Below, in pieces: positions 26,853 to 34,790 of a DNA stretch of 64,000 nucleotides. The translations under genes and the position numbers were made by a program. Numbering within the stretch: the stretch's first letter is position 1; each line of letters begins with the position of its first letter. This DNA is from Mangrovimonas yunxiaonensis. Lineage in GTDB: Bacteria; Bacteroidota; Bacteroidia; Flavobacteriales; Flavobacteriaceae. Under the pieces are notes generated by a model, which searched no databases, had not been told where the DNA came from, and was given only the letters and a program-made list of their open reading frames with translations. The DNA lies in assembly GCF_000733475.1 (NCBI RefSeq), contig NZ_JPFK01000007.1, positions 678,501 through 742,500 on the forward strand, in the 5' to 3' direction.

Positions 26853-26870
26853 TATTTTTAGCTAAAAATA
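26853..26870. promoter_or_regulatory. 18-bp perfect palindrome before bshB1
   Basis: TATTTTTAGCTAAAAATA is self-complementary and is flanked by AACTC (26836-26840) and GAGTT (26871-26875). It lies 80 bp before bshB1, between two divergent genes; it may be an operator or part of the bshB1 promoter. Confidence 0.35.
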
Positions 26871-26949
26871 GAGTTAAGGTAGGCCCGCTGTGTTTTGAGC
26901 GTATTTGAAAGACGGGTTTGGAGCTTGCGCAAGATAAAAAGATACGTAT

Positions 26950-27672
26950 ATGAAATTAGACATTCTGGCAATTGGGGCACATCCTGACGATGTAGAGTTG
27001 GGCTGTGGCGCAACCTTGGCCAAAGAAATTTCGAGAGGAAAAACAGTAGGGATTATCGATTTAACTAGGGGCGAATTGGGAACCCGTGGTACGGCAGAAA
27101 CAAGAGATGCCGAATCGGAGGCAGCTGCTAATATTTTAGGGGTTGCTTTTAGGACCAATATGGAGTTTGCCGATGGGTTTTTTATAAACGATAGGCAACA
27201 CCAGATAGAATTGATTAAAATGATTAGAAAATACCGTCCTGAAATTGTGTTTTGCAATGCGATAACAGACCGGCATATAGACCATGGAAAGGGGAGTAAA
27301 CTGGTAAGCGATGCTTGCTTTTTAAGTGGTTTGCTAAAAATTGATACCAAATGTGAGGACAGCGGTACGTGGCAAGACCCGTGGCGCCCCAAGCAAGTAT
27401 ACCATTACATACAATGGCAACCTATTGATCCAGACATAGTTGTTGATGTTTCTGGTTTTGTAGAAACGAAGATGGAAGCCGTTTTAGCCTACAAAACCCA
27501 ATTTTATAATCCAGACAGCAAAGATCCCGAAACCCCCATATCGAGTAAAAATTTTACCGATAGTGTTCGTTATAGAACCCGTGATTTAGGGCGTTTAATT
27601 GGTGTAGAACATGCAGAAGGGTTTACTGTAGAACGCTATCCTGCAGTGGATAGCATTTTTGATTTAAAATAA
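26950..27672 (+). CDS. bshB1: Bacillithiol biosynthesis deacetylase BshB1
   Basis: 240 residues of the LmbE/PIG-L zinc deacetylase family: AIGAHPDDVELGCG at residues 6-19 gives the zinc-binding His and Asp-Asp, and TDRHIDHGKGSKLV the third ligand. TRGELGTRGTAETRDAE is typical of BshB1. It removes acetate from GlcNAc-malate, the second step of bacillithiol synthesis, in the cytosol. Monocistronic; tRNA-His follows. Confidence 0.93.
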   Translation: MKLDILAIGAHPDDVELGCGATLAKEISRGKTVGIIDLTRGELGTRGTAETRDAESEAAANILGVAFRTNMEFADGFFINDRQHQIELIKMIRKYRPEIVFCNAITDRHIDHGKGSKLVSDACFLSGLLKIDTKCEDSGTWQDPWRPKQVYHYIQWQPIDPDIVVDVSGFVETKMEAVLAYKTQFYNPDSKDPETPISSKNFTDSVRYRTRDLGRLIGVEHAEGFTVERYPAVDSIFDLK

Positions 27673-27733
27673 TTTTAAAAAAGGTTTGTAGAAATAAGGA
27701 AATGGTTTAAATTTGCAATCCTAATTTAAAATG

Positions 27734-27807
27734 GTGGTTGTAGCTCAGTTGGTTAGAGCGCCTGATTGTGGTTCAGGAGGTCGTCGGTTCGAGACCGATC
27801 TTCCACC
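27734..27807 (+). tRNA. tRNA-His (GTG)
   Basis: Cloverleaf: D-arm GCTCAGTTGGTTAGAGC, anticodon stem CCTGA/TCAGG with loop TTGTGGT (anticodon GTG), T-arm GTCGG/CCGAT with loop TTCGAGA. The G at 27733 can supply G-1, the histidine identity base, opposite C73. The acceptor stem GTGGTTG/CTTCCAC has two U-U oppositions. CCA is not encoded. Confidence 0.95.
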
Positions 27808-27814
27808 CAAAAGT

Positions 27815-27845
27815 AAAAGCTTCACAGTAATGTGAAGCTTTTTTT
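27815..27845 (+). terminator. Terminator after tRNA-His
   Basis: A perfect 11-bp stem AAAAGCTTCAC/GTGAAGCTTTT around a 6-base loop, then T to 27845. It can also serve the convergent M28 peptidase gene. Confidence 0.9.
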
Positions 27846-27892
27846 GTTTGTGCTATTTTTAATTTAAAAAACTTAGTGCTAACCAGTGTGTG

Positions 27893-29470
27893 TTAGTTGG
27901 ACTTGTCCACTGTAATTCTATTCGGTCTGTTGGCCAATTCCCAGGCTGTATGAAAGATAAGTCTGGTGCGCTTTTCAAGCAAATCGTAACGTATTTTTTC
28001 AACCGTATCGCTGGGTCTGTGGTAATCGGCATGGGTGCCGTTAAAATAAAAAATGGCCGGGATGTTGTTTTTTACAAAGTTATAATGGTCGCTTCTGTAG
28101 TAAAAACGGTTTGGGTCGTTATCGTCGTTATAGGTATAATCAAAGTTAAGACCAACATATTTTTTATTCACTTCCTCAGAGATTTGGTGGAGTTCTGTGC
28201 TTAGCTTATCGCTGCCAATTAAATAAATGTAGTTGTCGTCTCCCGTCTTTTCATGTTTTGGATCAACACGTCCAATCATGTCTATGTTTAAATTCGCTAC
28301 AGTGTTTTCTAATGGAAAAACCGGGTCGAAATCGGTGTAATATTGCGATCCTAATAAGCCTTTTTCTTCGGCTGTTACATGAAGGAATAAGATCGATCTT
28401 TTTGGTGCCATACCATTTTTAGAGGCTATTTTAAAGGCTTCGGCTATTTCTAAAAGTGCCACACAGCCCGAACCGTCGTCATCGGCGCCATTGTAAATTT
28501 CACCATCTTTAATGCCCTCATGGTCTAGATGGGCAGAAAGTACAATAAGTTCGTCGGGTTTTTCGCTGCCCTTAATGTAAGCCAGGACATTTTCAGAAAT
28601 AATGCTTTTTGAGTTGCTTTTGTAAGAAAGCGTAACAGGGCTGTTCACAACTCTAGGGGTGTTTTCTGTTTCAATATGGGTAAGAAGCGATTTTGCCAAG
28701 GGCGTGTCTATTAAAAACAGGCTTAAGCTTTCGGTATCGGCTTTTAGCTTCATTTTTTCGGTGTTGTTCCCGTATCTCATAACCGCCATATGGTAAACAT
28801 CTGGGTGGTAAAATAATAGGGTTTTAACGCCTTTTTCTTTTGCCTTACGGTATTTTAAGGAGAATTCTTGATTCAAATCGGACCATGCTGATGGTAGTTT
28901 GTTGCCGCTAATTTTGTAGTTGCCATTGGCATCTTTTGGTTCGCCAGACTTGATTAGTACCACCTTTCCGGCTACATCTATGTTTTCGTAATCGGAATAA
29001 CTGTCCGATTCGATGCCATAACCGGCAAACACAAAATTGTTTACGGTTAGGGTTTCGTCTTTATTGCCAAGCACAGCAATAAAATCATCGGTATAATTAA
29101 ATGTTTTGCCATTGGTGGTTAGGGTTGCCGTTGGGGTTTGTGTTATTTCTAGGGGGACTTCCTGAAAGTAATTGTTATTGGGTAGGGCAGCGGCCACGCC
29201 CATGTTCATGTAGTTGTTTCTTAAAAATTGAACCGCCTTTTTTTGACCCGGTTGGCCTGTTTCACGGCCTTCAAAATCGTCTGAAGCATAGGTGTACAGC
29301 AGCTCTTTTAGCTCTTCAGAAGTTATGGTTTCGACAAAGGTGGTAACATCGGCCACTTTAGATGTGGTGGTTGTGCTTGGTTGTGGTGTGGTGCTTTGCG
29401 GTGTTTGGGGCTTTTGTGTGCCGCAAGACAAAACTAAAGCGCCAAGCACGAATACGAGTGCTTTTTTCAT
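27893..29470 (-). CDS. M28-family metallopeptidase lipoprotein with PA-type domain
   Basis: 525 residues from the ATG at 29470; an ATG ten codons earlier adds residues before the signal peptide. Lipobox LVLSCGT, a Thr/Pro/Gln linker, a PA-like insert (about 100-270, VFAGYGIESDSYSDYENIDVAGKVVLI), then the M28 zinc peptidase: LSAHLDHEG, GADDDGSG, VTAEEKGLLGS, NLNIDMIGR and YRSDHYNF. An aminopeptidase acting in the periplasm or at the surface. The next gene is a shorter paralogue. Confidence 0.9.
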   Translation of the reverse strand: MKKALVFVLGALVLSCGTQKPQTPQSTTPQPSTTTTSKVADVTTFVETITSEELKELLYTYASDDFEGRETGQPGQKKAVQFLRNNYMNMGVAAALPNNNYFQEVPLEITQTPTATLTTNGKTFNYTDDFIAVLGNKDETLTVNNFVFAGYGIESDSYSDYENIDVAGKVVLIKSGEPKDANGNYKISGNKLPSAWSDLNQEFSLKYRKAKEKGVKTLLFYHPDVYHMAVMRYGNNTEKMKLKADTESLSLFLIDTPLAKSLLTHIETENTPRVVNSPVTLSYKSNSKSIISENVLAYIKGSEKPDELIVLSAHLDHEGIKDGEIYNGADDDGSGCVALLEIAEAFKIASKNGMAPKRSILFLHVTAEEKGLLGSQYYTDFDPVFPLENTVANLNIDMIGRVDPKHEKTGDDNYIYLIGSDKLSTELHQISEEVNKKYVGLNFDYTYNDDNDPNRFYYRSDHYNFVKNNIPAIFYFNGTHADYHRPSDTVEKIRYDLLEKRTRLIFHTAWELANRPNRITVDKSN

Positions 29471-29557
29471 GGTCGTTAATTTGAATTGGTATTTATACAA
29501 ATGTAACGATTAAACAAATGTAGCCTTAGGCTGTTTGGGAAACTTTAACAGCCGGTT

Positions 29558-30601
29558 TTAAAGTTCGTCGTTCATGATAAGTTTGTTGTCCTGATTGGCC
29601 AAGTGCCATGCCGTAGCAAAAATAAGCTTAGTGCGTTTTTCTAATAGCGGATAGTTTATTTTATCGGGAGTATCGGTGGCTTGGTGGTAGTCTTCATGTT
29701 CGCCGTTAAAATAAAAGATTACAGGAACGTTGTGTCTGGCAAAATTGTAATGGTCAGATCGGTAGTAGTAGCGGTTTCCGTCGTCTTCAGCATTGTATTT
29801 ATAGTCTAAAAGCAGGTTAAAATAGGTTTTGTTTACTTTTTCTGAAAGGTAGTGTAGTTCTTTGCTAAGCCTATCGGAACCAATTAAATAGATGTAGTCG
29901 GTATTGGCGTTTTGGTAGGTGAAATCCTTGCGCCCAATCATATCGATGTTTAAATTGGCAATGGTATTTTCTAGCGGGAAAACGGGATCGGTATTGGTAT
30001 AGTAATACGAGCCTTGAAGTCCGATTTCCTCGGCGGTAAAGTGTAGGAACAAGACGCTGCGTTTTGGGCCATGTCCGTTTATTTCGGCTTGTTTAAAGGC
30101 TTCGGCCATTTCCATTAAGGCTACCGTGCCCGAACCGTCGTCGTCTGCACCGTAAAAAATAATGTCGCCTTCGGTACCCAAGTGATCGTAATGAGCCGAT
30201 AGGACCAGAACCTCTTCAGGTTTTTCGGTACCTTTTATGTAGGCCAGAATGTTTTCGGAAGCATTTATATCTTTTGGAAGAAAGGTTTCTGGGATGTGCT
30301 GAAAATAAGTCCCATTTTTTAACGGCGTGGCCATTTGCAGATCCTGATAGTAATTTTGAATAAACGCAGCAGCCTTTTTTTGCCCAGGTTCACCAGTTTT
30401 TCTGCCGGCAAATTCGTCGTTGGCATAATCGTATAATAACGATTTAAGCTCTGCTTCTGTTATGGTGTTTGAGTAGGAGGTAAGGACGAGTGAGTCCTGA
30501 AGCTTGATGCTTTTTTTTAGGTTGCTTATTTTGGTGCTGTACTTTGTAGTGGCACAAGATCCAACTAAGGTTAAAATTGATGCAACAAGAAATGATTTCA
30601 T
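29558..30601 (-). CDS. M28-family metallopeptidase lipoprotein, short paralogue
   Basis: 347 residues from the ATG at 30601, which puts the lipobox (LVGSCAT) about 15 residues in. The zinc peptidase motifs match the neighbour: LSAHYDHLG, GADDDGSG, FTAEEIGLQGS, NLNIDMIGR, YRSDHYNFARHN. The PA-type insert is absent: NGTYFQHIPET runs straight into the catalytic domain. Tandem duplication followed by domain loss or gain is inferred. Confidence 0.9.
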   Translation of the reverse strand: MKSFLVASILTLVGSCATTKYSTKISNLKKSIKLQDSLVLTSYSNTITEAELKSLLYDYANDEFAGRKTGEPGQKKAAAFIQNYYQDLQMATPLKNGTYFQHIPETFLPKDINASENILAYIKGTEKPEEVLVLSAHYDHLGTEGDIIFYGADDDGSGTVALMEMAEAFKQAEINGHGPKRSVLFLHFTAEEIGLQGSYYYTNTDPVFPLENTIANLNIDMIGRKDFTYQNANTDYIYLIGSDRLSKELHYLSEKVNKTYFNLLLDYKYNAEDDGNRYYYRSDHYNFARHNVPVIFYFNGEHEDYHQATDTPDKINYPLLEKRTKLIFATAWHLANQDNKLIMNDEL

Positions 30602-30640
30602 ATTGATTAATAGCTTAGTATGAATCAAATAAAGTAAAAA

Positions 30641-30671
30641 AAAAGAATAATCTCCTAAAGATTATTCTTTT
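30641..30671. terminator. Bidirectional-looking terminator between minus-strand genes
   Basis: A perfect 12-bp stem (AAAGAATAATCT and its complement) around a 5-base loop, with an A run on the left and a T run on the right. On the minus strand it ends transcription from 31928-30697. Confidence 0.8.
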
Positions 30672-30696
30672 TTTATCTGTAAAAACAGGCAATGGG

Positions 30697-31137
30697 TTAT
30701 AAATCAATCTCTTCTATCTCTATGTTTTCAAGCTCGTTGTCTAGTTCGTTGTTTAGCTCTTCAAGCTCCTCTGGAGCAATGTTTTCCAGTTCGCTATCAA
30801 TACCTTCCAGTTCTTCCAGGTCTAATTCTTCCAGTTCTTCTATAGCCTCTTCCTGCGACTGTTGTTCTCTTTTTTCCAGTTCTTCTGTGTTGCCCATTTT
30901 TGCAGTGGTAAACAGCGATTTATACGTGGCCATGGCCATAGCGATAACCGATAATAAAAACACCAGTTGTACGGTTTTTAATGGGGTTCCTGCTCTCTTG
31001 GCAAAATACAGTGCCAAAAAACCACAGGCCAAAGCTATAACGCCGGGAATAAATGCTAGGTTAGACACCGGAAGTGTTGCTAAAACAAGGGCTAGTATGG
31101 CGGTGATTAAGCCTAAAATAAGGAATGCTTTTTTCAT
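30697..31137 (-). CDS. Small membrane protein with acidic C-terminus
   Basis: 146 residues. Three hydrophobic segments (about 4-20, 28-46 and 58-72), then a ~65-residue tail almost entirely Glu, Leu, Asp, Asn and Ile (LEELDLEELEGIDSELENI). The tail is low complexity, probably helical. No family recognised. It lies 8 bp after the DUF3108 gene, so likely co-transcribed. Confidence 0.7.
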   Translation of the reverse strand: MKKAFLILGLITAILALVLATLPVSNLAFIPGVIALACGFLALYFAKRAGTPLKTVQLVFLLSVIAMAMATYKSLFTTAKMGNTEELEKREQQSQEEAIEELEELDLEELEGIDSELENIAPEELEELNNELDNELENIEIEEIDL

Positions 31138-31145
31138 GATTTATG

Positions 31146-31928
31146 TTAGTGTTTAAGTCCGGAAGCCGATTTAATTTTTAGTTCGCCATTGCCAACGGCA
31201 ATTTTAAACTTGGCGTATAGCGGTATTTTATTTGCATCGGCTGTTAGCCAAAGTAAATTTTCATGACTACCTTTTAAAACGTTGTTGTTGCTTATGGTTA
31301 TGGCCAATTTGTAACAGGTTTTAGTACCTAGGGCCGAAGGTATGGTTTCTGTTCCTAGGTATTTAAAATTAACGGTATGCGTTTCGTTGTCGAAAATAAC
31401 CTTAAATGTTTTGGACTGTCCTTTTGTTAGGTTGGAAAAATCGACATTTCTAAGTTTGTACAAGGTAGTTACCAAATCGTTGGTATTGCTGCTTATGGAA
31501 ACGTTTTTGTTTTCTTCCCAAATGGTGCCGTTGCTTCTTTTTTTCTTTTTTTGGCTTTTTACTTGGCCAGAGCTATGTTTAAAAGTGTATTTCATGTATT
31601 TGTAGTAACCGCCCTCGTTAATTTCACGTTTGTATAAAAACGGTTTTAAGGAAACCGGGCTAACATAGCTTTCGTATAGGTCTCTAATTTTAAAGAAACT
31701 GTCCCATTTGCTGTAGGTGGCCGCTGTGCATTTAAGGCGCAATAACGTTGCTTTAGAGGTTTTAACCGCACTTGTTTCCATGGTTACCTGGGCCAGTTCG
31801 TTTAAAATTCCAGACATGTTGTAAGTGGCCGTATAAACTAATTTTTCTGAGGGGCCTACGGCAGTATTTTGTGCTTTGGCAGATAGTAGGCAAAGCATTA
31901 GGGCAAATAAAGCGATGGTTTTTTTCAT
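31146..31928 (-). CDS. DUF3108-family periplasmic protein
   Basis: 260 residues with a signal peptide ending at LLSAKAQ. GPSEKLVYTATYNMSGILNELAQVTME is the family's start; the body is beta-rich (YKREINEGGYYKYMKYTF; TVNFKYLGTETIP; LLWLTADANKIPLYAKFKI). DUF3108 proteins are periplasmic beta-barrel-like lipid-binding-fold proteins with no established role. Confidence 0.82.
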   Translation of the reverse strand: MKKTIALFALMLCLLSAKAQNTAVGPSEKLVYTATYNMSGILNELAQVTMETSAVKTSKATLLRLKCTAATYSKWDSFFKIRDLYESYVSPVSLKPFLYKREINEGGYYKYMKYTFKHSSGQVKSQKKKKRSNGTIWEENKNVSISSNTNDLVTTLYKLRNVDFSNLTKGQSKTFKVIFDNETHTVNFKYLGTETIPSALGTKTCYKLAITISNNNVLKGSHENLLWLTADANKIPLYAKFKIAVGNGELKIKSASGLKH

Positions 31929-32093
31929 GCTAGGGCGCTTGTTTTTAACTAGGAGGTGTTATATCATTTATTATGCCGAAAATACAATACAAAGTAATAT
32001 AAATCCAACTTTTAAATAAAAATAGCGGCTGTTTTTTTAACCAAGAGTACCATGCGTAGAAAGCGTTGTTTTTCTGAAGTTATTATGAAAAAC

Positions 32094-32123
32094 AAAAAAC
32101 CCACAACAAAAGTTGTGGGTTTT
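32094..32123 (-). terminator. Terminator of tRNA-Ser
   Basis: A perfect 12-bp stem (AAAACCCACAAC and complement, 32096-32123) with an AAAA loop; on the minus strand it is followed by a T run, just downstream of the tRNA. Confidence 0.8.
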
Positions 32124-32126
32124 CTT

Positions 32127-32214
<88 letters not shown>

Positions 32215-32365
32215 AGATGCGGGTGCAAATATATAACCCTTTTTAATTCCTTCAAATAAAAAACAGGATTTTTTTAAGAATTATTTTCAAGCCATAGGAT
32301 TTATTTATCGCTATCCCTACTCGAAACTTTTTTGTATGTTTATTTTTGGCAAAAATTACGTTTAA

Positions 32366-32995
32366 ATGAAGATTATAGATCAATTGGAATGGCGTTATGC
32401 AACAAAGGCGTTCGACCCCGAAAAGCTACTGCCCAAAGAAAAAGTAGCGACCGTTCTGCAGGCTTTTAATTTAACAGCTACCTCTTACGGTTTGCAGCCT
32501 ATAAAATTAGTTGTTGTAAGCGATAAAGCCCTACAGGCCACTTTGGTGGATTATAGCATGAACCAAAAACAAATAGCCCAGGCCTCGCATGTTTTGGTTT
32601 TTTGTATTGAAACAAATGTAGATAAGGCTTTTGTAGCGGAATATTTTGAGCGCGTTCATAAAATAAGGCATACCGACAAACAAATTTTAAAACCTTTTAA
32701 AGACTTTCTTGTCGATGATTTTGAAAACAAAACCCAACAGGCCATAGAAGCTTGGGCGACGAATCAGGCCTATTTGGCCCTGGGTAATATCATGACCGTT
32801 TGCGCCCTAGAGGCGATAGACGCGTGCCCTATGGAAGGATTCGAACCGGAGCAATACGACCAACTTCTTAACTTAAAGGAAAAAGGCCTCAAATCGGTGT
32901 TGCTACTGCCCATAGGATATCGAGCGGCAAACGATATGTTTTCCAATTTTAAAAAGGTACGCCGTCCATTAACCGATTCGGTAATTATCTATTAA
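32366..32995 (+). CDS. Nitroreductase-family NAD(P)H oxidoreductase
   Basis: 209 residues. FMN-binding nitroreductase pattern: RYATKAFDPEKLL at the start (Arg contact to FMN phosphate), LTATSYGLQPIKLVVV, WATNQAYLALGNIMTVCALEAIDACPMEGFE, and LPIGYRAAND near the end. Resembles NfsB-type enzymes that reduce nitro compounds or quinones with NAD(P)H. Single gene 73 bp ahead of a DegT-type gene. Confidence 0.88.
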   Translation: MKIIDQLEWRYATKAFDPEKLLPKEKVATVLQAFNLTATSYGLQPIKLVVVSDKALQATLVDYSMNQKQIAQASHVLVFCIETNVDKAFVAEYFERVHKIRHTDKQILKPFKDFLVDDFENKTQQAIEAWATNQAYLALGNIMTVCALEAIDACPMEGFEPEQYDQLLNLKEKGLKSVLLLPIGYRAANDMFSNFKKVRRPLTDSVIIY

Positions 32996-33068
32996 TTTTT
33001 TATTTCTTCTTAAGAAATCCAGCGCTTTTTAATAGATTTGATACCACAATTTTTAGAGATTACTTACT

Positions 33069-34271
33069 ATGCCAGGATTTGAGTTTTTTAGCGATTTAGA
33101 GCGCCAAGAGGTGCACGATGTTTTAAGCACAGGCGTTTTAATGCGTTATGGCTTTGATGCCATGCGTAATGGCCACTGGAAAGCCAAGGAACTTGAACAG
33201 GAACTAGAAAACCGCTTACACGTAAAACATGCACAGTTGGTCGCCAGTGGTACAGCCGCAGTAAGCGTTTCTTTAGCTGTAGCTGGTATTGGGGCAGGCG
33301 ACGAAGTCATTATGCCAACCTTTACGTTTGTGGCCAGTTTTGAAGCTGTTATGATGCTGGGGGCAGTACCTGTTTTGGTTGATATAGACGATACCCTAAC
33401 GCTGGATCCGGCTGCAGTTGAAAAAGCGATTACCCTCAAAACCAAAGCCATTATGCCAGTACATATGTGTGGGAGCATGGCTAATTTAGAAGCTTTACAA
33501 GGTATTTGTAACACGCATAATTTGCTTTTAATAGAAGATGCTTGCCAGGCCATTGGTGCTACTTACAACGGTAAAGCATTAGGAACCATAGGCGATGTGG
33601 GGTGTTTTTCTTTCGACTTTGTAAAGACCATTACCTGTGGCGAAGGCGGAGCGGTGGTGACCAATAATAGCGCTTATGCTACTCATGCCGATCATTATTC
33701 CGATCATGGGCACGACCATGTTGGCACCGATAGGGGGGCAGAAGGGCATCCGTTTTTAGGTTACAACTTTAGAATCTCTGAATTGAATGCCGCTGTAGGC
33801 TTAGCGCAAGTAAAGCGTTTGCCCGAGTTTATCGCCATACAAAAAGCACATTATACCATATTAAGAGAGGCCTTGTCGCAAATTCCAGAAATTACCTTTA
33901 GAGCAGTTCCCGAAGGCGGCGAAGAGAGCTATGCCTTTTTAAGTTTTTTCTTGCCAGACCTCAATCTAGCACGCTATGCCTCAAAAGCATTAAAGGAAGC
34001 TGGTGTTGACGGCTGTTTTCATTATTACGACAACAATTGGCATTACATCAGAAAATGGGAACATTTAAAGGATTTAAAAACACTGTATCCTGTTTCGGCC
34101 GAAGTGAAAGACGGCTTAAAATACCTTCAAACCAAAACCTTCGAACAATCGGATCACTACATAGGAAGAAACCTATCTTGCTTAATAAAACTTTCCTGGA
34201 CCGAAGCGGAAGTAAAGGCTAGAGCAGCCAGTATGGTTGCAACCATTAATGCCGTTATTGCAGCCCGTTAA
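33069..34271 (+). CDS. DegT/DnrJ/EryC1/StrS-family PLP aminotransferase
   Basis: 400 residues. Fold type I aminotransferase of the sugar-aminotransferase family: VASGTAAVSVSLAVAGIGAGDEVIMPTFTFVAS, the PLP-binding Asp in IEDACQAIGA, and the Schiff-base Lys186 in FDFVKTITCGEGG. Usually converts a nucleotide-bound keto-sugar to an amino-sugar. No other polysaccharide or nucleotide-sugar genes are adjacent, so the substrate is unclear. A terminator follows. Confidence 0.88.
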   Translation: MPGFEFFSDLERQEVHDVLSTGVLMRYGFDAMRNGHWKAKELEQELENRLHVKHAQLVASGTAAVSVSLAVAGIGAGDEVIMPTFTFVASFEAVMMLGAVPVLVDIDDTLTLDPAAVEKAITLKTKAIMPVHMCGSMANLEALQGICNTHNLLLIEDACQAIGATYNGKALGTIGDVGCFSFDFVKTITCGEGGAVVTNNSAYATHADHYSDHGHDHVGTDRGAEGHPFLGYNFRISELNAAVGLAQVKRLPEFIAIQKAHYTILREALSQIPEITFRAVPEGGEESYAFLSFFLPDLNLARYASKALKEAGVDGCFHYYDNNWHYIRKWEHLKDLKTLYPVSAEVKDGLKYLQTKTFEQSDHYIGRNLSCLIKLSWTEAEVKARAASMVATINAVIAAR

Positions 34272-34311
34272 AATAACGTCAATCAAAATCGTATTCTAGT
34301 AACAGTTAAGG

Positions 34312-34351
34312 ACGCCTTTTTTTAATTGGATTAATCCCAAAAGGTGTTTTT
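34312..34351 (+). terminator. Probable terminator after the aminotransferase gene
   Basis: ACGCCTTTT (34312-34320) pairs with AAAAGGTGT (34339-34347) with one G-T pair; T run to 34351. Confidence 0.55.
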
Positions 34352-34481
34352 ACAGGACGTTTATCTTCTTTCGTTAAGCATGTCCTTGCACCCCAATAGC
34401 TTGTTGTAAACAAATAAAGCCCCTTCAATGTTTTTAGGGTTTTGCTTTTAATGGGGTGTTAATGTGGTTTTTAAAATAGTT

Positions 34482-34546
34482 GTTACATATGTGTTATACT
34501 TTGTTACATACGTGATATTGTATTGTTTGTTCTCATTTTAGTTTTA
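34482..34546 (+). promoter_or_regulatory. Promoter A: tandem 21-bp-spaced boxes plus -7 element
   Basis: GTTACATATGTG at 34482-34493 and GTTACATACGTG at 34503-34514 (21 bp start to start), 24 bp, then TAGTTTTA at 34539-34546. A ~245-nt leader separates it from the GloVer-repeat gene at 34791; the leader ends with AGTTATTAATCA, shared with promoter B's leader. The rest of the 34272-34790 gap shows only the upstream terminator. Confidence 0.75.
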
Positions 34547-34790
34547 CACTGCTATTAATTGAAGGAGAAGGGAAATGACAATATACAACACTGTTGTTTT
34601 CCTTTAATTTTATATACTTCAAGGTTAATCTTTTTTAATATTAGTACTCTTAGGTTTTTGTACAACTGCCGTTTTGGTATAGAAATAATAGATAGATGCT
34701 TTTATAAAGATGCGCTTTGGTAGATTTTAAAAGTATTCAGCCTAAGTAAGCTTACAAAGGTAAATTAGTTATTAATCAAAAAATAAAATT

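Noticed and set aside
34482-34514. GTTACATAYGTG pairs as Fur, Crp or LuxR-type sites
   Set aside because: Single boxes have partial dyad symmetry, but the conserved feature is a direct repeat at 21 bp, and no such regulator gene is nearby.
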